Made by a program: the position numbers and the translations under genes | Shown: piece by piece, positions 1-5,781 of the stretch | Layout of the letters: every line of letters starts with the position of its first letter | Numbering within the stretch: position 1 is the stretch's first letter | Assembly (NCBI GenBank): GCA_947490035.1 | Contig: CANLGS010000281.1 | Location: 1-6,137 of the forward strand | Length of the DNA stretch: 6,137 nt | Source of the DNA: Gemmataceae bacterium | GTDB lineage: Bacteria; Planctomycetota; Planctomycetia; Gemmatales; Gemmataceae | Reading direction: 5' to 3' | The notes under the pieces: generated by a model | The model's input: the letters and a program-made list of their open reading frames with translations, nothing else | Database searches by the model: none | Told to the model about the DNA's origin: nothing

Positions 1-230
1 CATGACTCCCGGCCTTCCTGGTTGGACGAGCATGTTGGTGTGGTTACCCATGTTCTCCGCCAGGAAGGCTGTTTCGTCACCGTCGATCTGCCCATGTCCT
101 TGTCAGGACACGACTTCATCCAGAGAGCCCGACCGGTTACGCCCAAATCGAATTTGGTGCCGGCTCGATCGTCGCCCAGCGTCAGTTTGGTCTTGCACTC
201 GTGGTTCGGGCAGACGACGACGATCGCCAT
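1..230 (-). CDS. Zinc-ribbon-type small protein, N-terminal part, probably degenerate
   Basis: The gene starts at ATG 230-228, with an AGGAG ribosome binding site 5 nt upstream, and runs off the left edge without a stop (76 codons visible). The first ~28 residues contain CPNHEC followed by TKLTLGDDRAGTKF. This resembles the first half of the short zinc ribbons common in planctomycetes, where a second C-P-x-C normally follows directly. Here the second knuckle is absent: the frame continues with LGVTGRALW and KSCPDKD, then a basic, Trp/Thr-rich stretch unlike a normal protein. Over about 1-155 the frame two bases on reads more like protein (for example DGDETAFLAENMGNHTNMLV) but contains a TGA at 104-106. 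The likely reading is a real start followed by a frameshift or foreign junction. Function is unknown; zinc ribbons usually bind nucleic acid or protein partners. Confidence 0.45.
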   Translation of the reverse strand, partial: MAIVVVCPNHECKTKLTLGDDRAGTKFDLGVTGRALWMKSCPDKDMGRSTVTKQPSWRRTWVTTPTCSSNQEGRES

Positions 231-303
231 CGAAGCTCCTGGGCGGGAACTCGTTTCTGTGATGCGACACACGCAGACATTAGGATACCTGATCTGGCAA
301 GAT

Positions 304-645
304 TTACCACCAGCAGCGGTCGGCGTCGAACTCGACCATGCCGTGATTGTCCGGCGCCGGTGGCGGGGTCTGGGCCGCGCGTGCCTGTTCGCGCTCGTAC
401 TCGCGCCGGCCTTTCAAGCGCAGCCACGCACGCTCCGCGACCGTCGCGGTCGCGACCTGTTCGCGATCCACCAGAAGGAAATGCTCTTCCTCCGCGGTCG
501 CGGGTACAACCGCGCCCGACGCGAGCGCCTCCAGGCGCGGCCCGTGCCGCTCCAGCGCCTTCACCTCGTTCGCGGGGAAGACGGACACGTCGCAGCCGAA
601 CGCGAACGGTACGGCGGTTGTGTGCTTCAGGGTTGTCTTCGACAC
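304..645 (-). CDS. MaoP/YifE-like DUF413 family protein
   Basis: I place the start at GTG 645-643 because GGAGAG lies 5 nt upstream and the resulting 113 aa match the ~112 aa of E. coli MaoP (YifE). An ATG at 735 would add 30 residues that look non-coding. The core, residues ~15-82, shows the family pattern: FP.NEVKALERHG, then a short Leu/Gly segment, P.TAEEE.F..VDRE, and TVAERAWLRLKGR. From memory E. coli MaoP has F..KEAQLLERHG, P.TEEEKLF..V.RGE and T.AERVWSKY, which align in order and spacing. The tail (~85-113) is divergent, with a PPPAP stretch and a WW end. In E. coli MaoP, with the maoS site, helps constrain Ter-Ori macrodomain mobility; whether that role holds here is unknown. There is no signal peptide or membrane segment, so it is probably cytoplasmic. 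It lies 86 bp downstream of the radical SAM gene on the same strand. Confidence 0.7.
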   Translation of the reverse strand: MSKTTLKHTTAVPFAFGCDVSVFPANEVKALERHGPRLEALASGAVVPATAEEEHFLLVDREQVATATVAERAWLRLKGRREYEREQARAAQTPPPAPDNHGMVEFDADRCWW

Positions 646-702
646 GGCCTCTCTCCACGGTCCCACAATGTAGAAGCGGACAACGTGAATAGTTGGAGTG
701 TT

Positions 703-729
703 CGCGCGGGGAAAGGGATTCTCCGCGCG
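703..729 (-). terminator. GC-rich stem-loop just after the radical SAM gene
   Basis: A 7-bp perfect stem (703-709 CGCGCGG with 723-729 CCGCGCG) and a 13-nt loop begin 2 nt after the TGA stop of the radical SAM gene. No T-run follows on the minus strand, so it is not a classical Rho-independent terminator. It may stabilise the transcript end or be a weak terminator before the MaoP-like gene. Confidence 0.3.
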
Positions 730-731
730 CG

Positions 732-2229
732 TCACATGTGAAAGTGGGCGTTCGCGTTCTCGCGGCTGTCGTGCAGCAGCTCCGCGGGGGCGTCGCGGCC
801 GATCAGCGCCGGGCCGAGTTCGCGGTGCTGCCGGATCGCCGACGACGCGAGTACGGCGGCGGTGGAGTCCCCATAAAACATGCCGCGCGGCGTCGGTCGG
901 ATCGCGTCTCGCGTCACGGCGAGTAAGCCCGCGTCGCGGGCCGCGCCGATCTCCTCACCGAAGTCGTCGAGGAGGTCGGTATCGAACAGCACGCGGTACT
1001 TCGCGCGGTCGATGTCGAGCGCCGCGAGCCGCCGCGTCAACCAGAACACCTTCTGGTCGAGCGTGCGGTACACGAACGCCTTGTCCCACACGCGCTTGCC
1101 GGTTTGCACCGCGGCGGCGTACTCGTCGGCGCCGGCCGGATTCATCGTCTTGAGTCCGGAGCCGAAGTCCTTCGTCGCGTTGTACGAGATGGCCGACGGC
1201 CCGAACCCGACGATCTCGAACTCGTCCGGCCGGAACCCGCACTCCTCGTATTGGAACCGCTCGTCGCGCTGGTGGTAGCGGCCCTGCTCGAAGTTCGTGA
1301 GGCTGGTCTGCCGGTAACCGCGCGCCAGGAGCAGTTCCCGCAACGCCTGCCAGTTGTCCGCGGCCTGCTCGTTGTCCGGCAGTTCCTCGATCATCTCCGC
1401 GTCGTCGGCCCACGCCGTTCCCCAGCCCGCGAAACAACACGAGGTGGTACAGCCCGACGTGATCCAAGCCCAGATCGAGCGCCTTGCGAAGATCGTCCTT
1501 CATCTCTTCGAGCGTCTGCCCCGGCAGGTTGAACAGCAGATCCGCGGACGTTGTGAAGCCGAGTTTGTGGCCCAGTTGCACCACGTCGCGGAACGTCGCG
1601 GGCGTGCCGAACGCGGTGCGGCCCATCTCCTTCAGGCGTGCTTCGTCGAACGTCTGCACGCCCATGCTGAGCCGGTTGTGCCGGGCGCCGAGTTCCTTCC
1701 GCATGATGTCGAGCAGTCTGGGGGAACCTCGCAGGAAGTACGCGGGGACGCCTTCGAGCGTGACCTCCGCGCGGCCGAGGTCGAACGTCTCCGCGAGGCA
1801 CCGGCACAGGTCCGCGAACGCGGCCGGTTCGGTGAGGTTGGCCGTGCCGCCGCCGAAGTACAGCGCCGTCACCGGCCGCTGAAAGAGGTCGAGCAGTTGC
1901 CCCTCGACGGCCTGATTAATCTCGTTGATGACTTCCTTCACAACGCCCGCGGTCTTCGCGGAGTTGCCGGGCTGGTGCGGGAACGTGCAGAAGCCGCAGC
2001 CCGAAACGGCCGGGTTGCAGAACGGGTGCGGCAGCACCCCGACGAGCAGTTTGCGATCCGCGAGGTTGAACGCGACCGCGTGTTCCGGCGCGAAGTCCGG
2101 CGCGTTGGCCTGTGGCATCGCGCCTGCGAGCGGGTAGCCGTGCAGGAGCCGGTGCCGCTGCGGGCCGCGCATCCGGCGCGCAAGTTCGCCGGCGGGTGAC
2201 ACGCGATGTTGAGATTGCGTCTGCGACAT
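732..2229 (-). CDS. HemN/HemW-family radical SAM protein, split by a 1-nt frameshift
   Basis: Start ATG 2229-2227 has GGAGG 5 nt upstream. The stop is TGA at 732-734. Two frames share the gene: residues 1-270 are read to about 1420, and the rest continues in another frame, starting GTAWADDAEMIEELP. Omitting one base in the run at 1418-1423 (CCCC preceded by TT on the plus strand) restores 498 codons. Family landmarks in order are HPFC...C..C (C71, C78, C81), YFGGGTANLTEP (~124-135), RLSMGVQTFDEA (~186-197), FNLPGQTLEEMKDDL (~233) and LDHVGLYHLVLF. A HemN_C-like region follows, with DDFGEEIGAARDAGLL and TPRGMFYGDS. HemN makes protoporphyrinogen IX anaerobically, HemW inserts heme, and other relatives are methyltransferases, so the substrate cannot be assigned. 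The CX6CX2C spacing differs from the usual CX3CX2C. If the extra base is real, this is a pseudogene; a homopolymer sequencing error is equally possible. Confidence 0.8.
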
Positions 2230-2267
2230 GGGCGCCTCCGAGCGGAGCCGGGCGACATGGTGAATTG

Positions 2268-2296
2268 ATGCTAACGGGACAGGACGAAGGGCACAA
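2268..2296 (-). promoter_or_regulatory. Possible promoter of the radical SAM gene
   Basis: On the minus strand, TTGTGC (2296-2291) and TAGCAT (2273-2268) are separated by 17 nt, about 38 nt upstream of the ATG at 2229. The match is only 3/6 and 4/6 to the sigma-70 consensus. The assignment rests mainly on spacing and on its place in the 141-bp gap (2230-2370). I see nothing else in that gap apart from the GGAGG ribosome binding site. Confidence 0.25.
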
Positions 2297-2370
2297 CTCG
2301 CCGCGCTCGCTAGCTCTTTCCGTGTACCAAATCGACGACCCAGCACCCGCGAACGTGAACCTGCTTCGCT

Positions 2371-2514
2371 TCACTCACCCCCACCGGATACCACCGCGAA
2401 CACGGCGGAGACGAACAGCACCGACACGAGCAAGCCGGACGCGAACCCGACCAGCGGTTCCCACCCGAGCAAACCGAACACGGCCCAGCAAAGGCCGCCA
2501 GCAGCAATGCACAC
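2371..2514 (-). pseudogene. Two-helix membrane tail, orphaned in frame
   Basis: This frame ends at TGA 2371-2373 and reads VCIAAGGLCWAVFGLLG, WEPLV, then GFASGLLVSVLFVSAVFAVV and GGGE. That is two strong hydrophobic stretches joined by a short loop, the pattern of a membrane hairpin. Its reading direction is convincing because the complementary and shifted frames give only Arg-rich shadow. No good start exists: the GTG at 2514 lies inside the 36-nt repeat and has no ribosome binding site. The in-frame ATG at 2661 is preceded by sequence that is coding for the antitoxin in another frame. Taking out exactly 73 bp (one repeat plus spacer) joins this frame to the antitoxin frame, giving a single ORF of 110 aa from 2776. 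I therefore treat it as the detached C-terminal half of that gene. No function is recognised. Confidence 0.5.
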
Positions 2515-2776
2515 CGGTACGGCACTGTAGTGACGGCGCGCGAGGTCCAGCCCGGAGACAGTCCGGCCGCCTGGCAGCAATGCACACCGGTACGGCACTG
2601 TAGTGACGGAGCTTCGGGAACTCGCGCAGCGAGTTCGCCGCGGCCGCCTTCGCTTCGCCAACGAGACGCGCGGCGGGGTGGTTCGCGGCGTCGGTCAACA
2701 CGAGTTCTTCGCCCAGTTGAAGCTGGGCAATCAGTTCGTCCAGGCGCGACTTCGCTTCCGACAGCGGTACGGTCAT
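2375..2776 (-). CDS. Phd/YefM-like antitoxin N-terminus with a disrupted tail
   Basis: The start is ATG 2776-2774, with GGAGG 7 nt upstream. Residues 1-45 (TVPLSEAKSRLDELIAQL, then GEELVLT and PAARLVGEAK) fit the N-terminal dimerisation and DNA-binding part of Phd/YefM antitoxins, including the S-E-A-K-x-x-L-x-E-L helix. The usual toxin-binding C-terminus is missing. After SLREFPKLRHYSAVPVCIAA (~51-70) the frame enters the spacer between two 36-nt repeats and becomes Cys/Arg-rich noise to the TGA at 2375-2377 (133 aa as it stands). No toxin gene (PIN, Doc or RelE type) lies on either side: pheT ends 46 bp upstream and the radical SAM gene lies downstream. It is either an orphan antitoxin or a transcriptional regulator derived from one. 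Active antitoxins of this family repress their own promoter and neutralise a toxin; neither role can be shown here. Confidence 0.6.
   Translation of the reverse strand: MTVPLSEAKSRLDELIAQLQLGEELVLTDAANHPAARLVGEAKAAAANSLREFPKLRHYSAVPVCIAARRPDCLRAGPRAPSLQCRTGVHCCWRPLLGRVRFARVGTAGRVRVRLARVGAVRLRRVRGGIRWG
2501..2609. repeat. Two perfect 36-nt direct repeats with a 37-nt spacer
   Basis: Copies at 2501-2536 and 2574-2609 are identical over 36 nt, starting GCAGCAATGCACACCGGTAC on the plus strand and ending GTAGTGACGG. The period is 73 bp. The unit holds small palindromic parts (ACCGGT; CACT-GT-AGTG). Partial similarity continues left of both copies (GGCCGCC with a 1-nt length difference). The 37-nt spacer (2537-2573) does not resemble the flanks of either copy, so this is not a simple tandem duplication. 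The 36/37 geometry is CRISPR-like, but two copies without cas genes or a leader are not enough for that call. Confidence 0.9.
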
Positions 2777-2822
2777 CGGCAATCCTCCGGCGTTCACGCA
2801 ATGATAACAGCCGCGTATTCCG

Positions 2823-5432
2823 TCACGCCAAGTCCTTGCCGCGAATCTGTGCGTGCAGCGCGCGGCGCAGTTGAGCTTCCACCTTTTCGTGCGCCTTCGC
2901 GATTTCCTTCTCGCCGAGCGTGCGGTCCGTCGCCTGATACGTCAGCGCGAACGCGAGGCTCTTCGTGCCGTCCGGTAGACCGGTGCCGCGGTACACGTCG
3001 AAGAGCGTCGCGTCGGTCAACAGCTCGGCGCCCGCGGCGCGAATCTCACTCAGCACGGCTTCCGCGGTGGTGGCTTCCGGCACGACGATAGCCACGTCGC
3101 GCTTCGCCGGCGGGAACGTGCTGAACGGCTTGTACCCGTACCGCTCCGGCACGGCCGCGAAGATGGCTTCGAGGTCGAGTTCCGCGACCTGAACGGCGCG
3201 GTCGCCGAGCAGGAAGTTCGCCGCGACCTTCGGGTGCAGTTCGCCGAAGACGCCGACCATGTTCCCGTTCACGCGCAGTTCCGCCGCACGCATCGGGTGC
3301 AGCCACGGCACCGACTGGACCGCCGCGAACGACACGTTCGGCAGGTGCAAATCACTCGCGAGCGATTCGACCACGCCCTTGATGTCGAAGAAGTCGTATC
3401 GCGCCGGGGCGGTGCCCTGCGGGTCGTCCCACGCGGCGCCGGTGCGCCGGCCGCACAGCACGATCGCGAGCCGTCGCGGTTCGTCGGGCAGTTGCGCGCC
3501 AGCCTTCGGGATGTACACGAAGCCGAGTTCGTACATCGCGACGCTGTCCGCCGCTTCGAGGTTCTTTTGCACGACTGGGAGCAACCCCGGCATCAGGTTG
3601 CGGCGCATGACGCCGCGCTCCGGCGACAGCGGGTTCAGGAGGGTGACGTAAGAACCTCTCCCCCCGGCGCCTTCGGGTGAACCGCGACCGTGAGGGAGCG
3701 GGTGCCCTGTCCCACCCGCTCCCTCACGGTCGCGGTTCACCTGTGCCGAATCGAGTTTCGCCTCTGCTTCCGTACTCGTCAGCGAATACGTGATCGCCTC
3801 CTGCAAGCCTTGATCGGCGAGCAGGTCGCGCGTGCGGTCTTCGAGTTCGAGCGAGCGGTTGCCCTTCGGTTCCGGCAGCTCGAACGGCAGCAACCGTTCC
3901 TTCAGGTTGTCGTAGCCGTAGACGCGCGCGAGTTCTTCGATGAGGTCGGCGGCACCGGCCTGGATGTCGAGCCGCGTTTGCGGGGTCGTCACGATCCACG
4001 CGTCGTCGCCGTCGGGTTCCACCTGGAACTGCAACGCCGTCAGCACGCGAACCACTTCTTCGCCGGGAATGTCGAAGCCCAGAAGCCGCCGGATTTCGGC
4101 CGCGTCGAGGTCGATCACCTGCGGCGGCAGCGGCGCCGGGTAGTTATCCACTACGCCCGCGAGGACTTCGCCGCCGGCGTGGTCGTGGAACAGCCGCGCC
4201 GCGCGCACCGCGGCTGGATGCGCCTGCTCCGGGTGAACGCCGCGAGCGAACCTCATGCTCGCTTCGCTAAACAGGTTGAACTGCCGCGCCGTCTTGCGCA
4301 CGCTCACGAAGTCGAAGCACGCGCTTTCGAGCAGGATGGTTGTGGTCGCGGCGGTCACCTCGGTTTCGGCGCCGCCCATCACGCCCGCGAGCGCGATCGC
4401 GCCGGCCGCGTCCGCGATCACGAGGTTGTCGGGCGACAACTCGCGGTCCTGGCCGTCGAGCGTCTTCAGCTTCTCGCCGGCCTTCGCCGGGCGCACCGTG
4501 ATCGTCGGCGGGTTGCCGCCGGCGCGCGTCACGAGCACGTCGTAGTCGAACGCGTGCAGCGGTTGGCCGTGTTCGAGCATCACGTAGTTGGTGATGTCCA
4601 CCACGTTGTTGATCGGCCGCATCCCGGCGTAGTGCAGCCGCGAACGCATCCACCGCGGCGCGGCTTTCACGGTGATGTTGCGAATGATCGTCGCGGTGTA
4701 CCGGGCGCACAACTTCGGGTCGGCGATCTCGACGCTCACCTTGCCGTCAACCTTGTCGTGGCTGACGGGCACCGCCGGCGCGGTGATGGTCGTGTTCACG
4801 CCCGTGAGCGCCGCGACCTCGCGCGCGATGCCGATCATGGAGAGGCAGCGCGCCATGTTCGGCAGGATGTCGAGTTCGACGACGATCTCGCCCAGCACGT
4901 CCTGCACCGGCGTGCCCGGTGTCGCGTCCGCGTCGTCGAGAATGATGATGCCTGCGCTCTCCTCCGCAATGCCGAGTTCAAAGTCGGACATGCACATCGC
5001 GTCGTTCGGGATGCCGCGAAGTGGTTTCTCCACCAGCGTCATGATGGTCTTCTTGCCGTCTTTCCCGGTGAAGAAGTACCGCGACCCGCGAAGGCCAAGC
5101 ACGATCTTCATGCCGCTCTGACCGGGGCTGATGTTCTCCGCTCCGGTGATGACCGTCTTGGGTTCGCTGCCACCGAAATCGAGCTTCACGAGCTTCAGTT
5201 TCTCGGCGTCCGGGTGCTTGGTGATTTCAAGCACCTGCGCGACGACGAGTTTGTCGCGTTCCCACACCAACCCCGCGTCTTCGGCTTTGACGCGAAGCGT
5301 GCCCGTGCCCGGCAGTCCGAACACCTTGACGCCGCTTGACTCCAGCCCCGCGATGGTCAATCGCTCGACGAGCGCGCCGGGGTCGGCCGGGAGCGGAACG
5401 TAATCCTTGAGCCAGGACAGCGGAACGAGCAT
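2823..5432 (-). CDS. pheT: Phenylalanine--tRNA ligase beta subunit
   Basis: PheT pairs with PheS as an (alpha-beta)2 enzyme that charges tRNA-Phe and hydrolyses mischarged Tyr-tRNA-Phe. I choose ATG 5432-5430 because MLVPLSWLKDYV is the family N-terminus; an in-frame ATG at 5471 would add 13 unconvincing residues. Domains over 869 aa are: a tRNA-binding OB fold (~61-177, with SDFELGIAEESAGIIIL); a B3/4 editing domain (~240-420, with PINNVVDITNYVMLEHGQPLHAF and MRFARGVHP); B5 (~438-510, ending DLIEELARVYGYDNL); the catalytic-like module; and a C-terminal FDX-ACB anticodon domain (~769-861, with FPPAKRDVAIVV). Bacterial PheT is usually ~790-810 aa. About 30 of the extra residues (~563-594, NRDREGAGG... 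PLPHGRGSPEGAGGRGS) come from a palindromic insertion that keeps frame. The two flanks, ITYSLTSTEAEAKLD and YVTLLNPLSPERGVMRR, would normally lie close together. No pheS is adjacent, which is common when the two subunits are unlinked. Confidence 0.97.
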   Translation of the reverse strand: MLVPLSWLKDYVPLPADPGALVERLTIAGLESSGVKVFGLPGTGTLRVKAEDAGLVWERDKLVVAQVLEITKHPDAEKLKLVKLDFGGSEPKTVITGAENISPGQSGMKIVLGLRGSRYFFTGKDGKKTIMTLVEKPLRGIPNDAMCMSDFELGIAEESAGIIILDDADATPGTPVQDVLGEIVVELDILPNMARCLSMIGIAREVAALTGVNTTITAPAVPVSHDKVDGKVSVEIADPKLCARYTATIIRNITVKAAPRWMRSRLHYAGMRPINNVVDITNYVMLEHGQPLHAFDYDVLVTRAGGNPPTITVRPAKAGEKLKTLDGQDRELSPDNLVIADAAGAIALAGVMGGAETEVTAATTTILLESACFDFVSVRKTARQFNLFSEASMRFARGVHPEQAHPAAVRAARLFHDHAGGEVLAGVVDNYPAPLPPQVIDLDAAEIRRLLGFDIPGEEVVRVLTALQFQVEPDGDDAWIVTTPQTRLDIQAGAADLIEELARVYGYDNLKERLLPFELPEPKGNRSLELEDRTRDLLADQGLQEAITYSLTSTEAEAKLDSAQVNRDREGAGGTGHPLPHGRGSPEGAGGRGSYVTLLNPLSPERGVMRRNLMPGLLPVVQKNLEAADSVAMYELGFVYIPKAGAQLPDEPRRLAIVLCGRRTGAAWDDPQGTAPARYDFFDIKGVVESLASDLHLPNVSFAAVQSVPWLHPMRAAELRVNGNMVGVFGELHPKVAANFLLGDRAVQVAELDLEAIFAAVPERYGYKPFSTFPPAKRDVAIVVPEATTAEAVLSEIRAAGAELLTDATLFDVYRGTGLPDGTKSLAFALTYQATDRTLGEKEIAKAHEKVEAQLRRALHAQIRGKDLA
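3651..3745. mobile_element. Palindromic element inserted in frame in pheT
   Basis: The core is a perfect inverted repeat: left arm 3676-3704, 8-nt loop 3705-3712, right arm 3713-3741 (29/29 bp paired). It sits in a family-atypical stretch of PheT running to about 3651. The core is 66 nt, a multiple of 3, and both strands are open across it, so translation continues. I found no clear target-site duplication, so the borders are approximate and were set from where PheT conservation resumes. It carries no gene and resembles a MITE or REP-like dispersed hairpin. Peptides of the form PLPHGRGS recur in planctomycete proteins as far as I recall, which suggests a multi-copy family. Confidence 0.75.
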
Positions 5433-5519
5433 GGCGGAGCCTTGTGTTTCACGAAGATCGAATGCTGACATGGTAGGGGACGTGCGGAGAGCCGGCAGTG
5501 GTTCGCTCTCACCCGCGAA

Positions 5520-5556
5520 GCCGCACGCGGCAATCCGAACCTCCGAGCCGTGCGGC
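5520..5556 (-). promoter_or_regulatory. Hairpin in the presumed pheT leader region
   Basis: Inverted repeat GCCGCACG (5520-5527) and CGTGCGGC (5549-5556) with a 21-nt loop, about 90-125 nt upstream of the pheT start. It could be part of the pheT 5' leader if transcription starts further right. I see no T-box core sequence and no Phe-rich leader peptide, so a control role is speculative. The rest of 5433-5631 holds only the tRNA promoter candidate. Confidence 0.25.
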
Positions 5557-5590
5557 GCGTCCGTGAAGTGAAGTTTTCGGCGAAGTACCC

Positions 5591-5619
5591 TTGAAGGCCG
5601 ACGCCGAATCTTTCAAAAT
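5591..5619 (+). promoter_or_regulatory. Likely promoter of tRNA-Lys
   Basis: TTGAAG (5591-5596) and CAAAAT (5614-5619) are 17 nt apart. Each matches the sigma-70 consensus at 4 of 6 positions, and the -10 ends 12 nt before the mature tRNA 5' end. The AT-rich TTTCAAAATGAT stretch stands out in GC-rich surroundings. Placement and spacing fit a tRNA promoter. Confidence 0.5.
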
Positions 5620-5631
5620 GATCCTCGGTTA

Positions 5632-5704
<73 letters not shown>

Positions 5705-5711
5705 CTCGTGC

Positions 5712-5740
5712 GACGCGGGAACCAACGGGTTTCCCGCGTC
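5712..5740. terminator. 10-bp stem-loop between convergent genes
   Basis: GACGCGGGAA (5712-5721) pairs perfectly with TTCCCGCGTC (5731-5740) around a 9-nt loop. It lies 7 nt after the tRNA on the plus strand and about 40 nt past the TAG stop of the minus-strand gene. It is well placed as a shared terminator, although no strong T-run follows on either strand. Confidence 0.5.
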
Positions 5741-5781
5741 TCCGCCATTTCTGGTGCCGCGCCGGTCGTCGGGTTGCGGAG

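Noticed and set aside
182..658. Minus-strand Arg-rich frame overlapping the MaoP-like gene
   Set aside because: Composition is extreme (Arg/Gly/Ala) and it is a shifted frame of the MaoP-like gene.
22..741. 239-codon plus-strand frame across the left end
   Set aside because: It overlaps two minus-strand genes with good ribosome binding sites, and its sequence has no family character.
1410..1430. Programmed ribosomal frameshift in the radical SAM gene
   Set aside because: No X-XXY-YYZ heptamer in the right phase, no stop at the shift site, and no known precedent in the family; a simple one-base indel explains it.
1354..2199. Plus-strand open frame opposite the radical SAM gene
   Set aside because: Arg/Glu/Val-rich antisense shadow; the minus strand carries clear radical SAM motifs.
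2501..2609. Calling the repeat pair a CRISPR array
   Set aside because: Only two repeats and one spacer, no leader and no cas genes in the window, and both repeats lie within coding-like sequence. Reported as a repeat with CRISPR-like geometry instead.
2310..2801. Minus-strand 163-codon frame over the antitoxin region
   Set aside because: Low-complexity Arg/Ser/Cys translation in a shifted frame; the antitoxin frame has the ribosome binding site and the family motif.
3690..5339. Very long plus-strand open frame (549 codons) opposite pheT
   Set aside because: Rich in Arg, His, Val and Asp with no recognisable motif, and antisense to a well-conserved pheT. Typical shadow of a GC-rich gene.
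5433..5580. T-box or Phe attenuator upstream of pheT
   Set aside because: No T-box core sequence, no run of Phe codons in a leader ORF, and no terminator with a T-run; only one 8-bp hairpin with a large loop.
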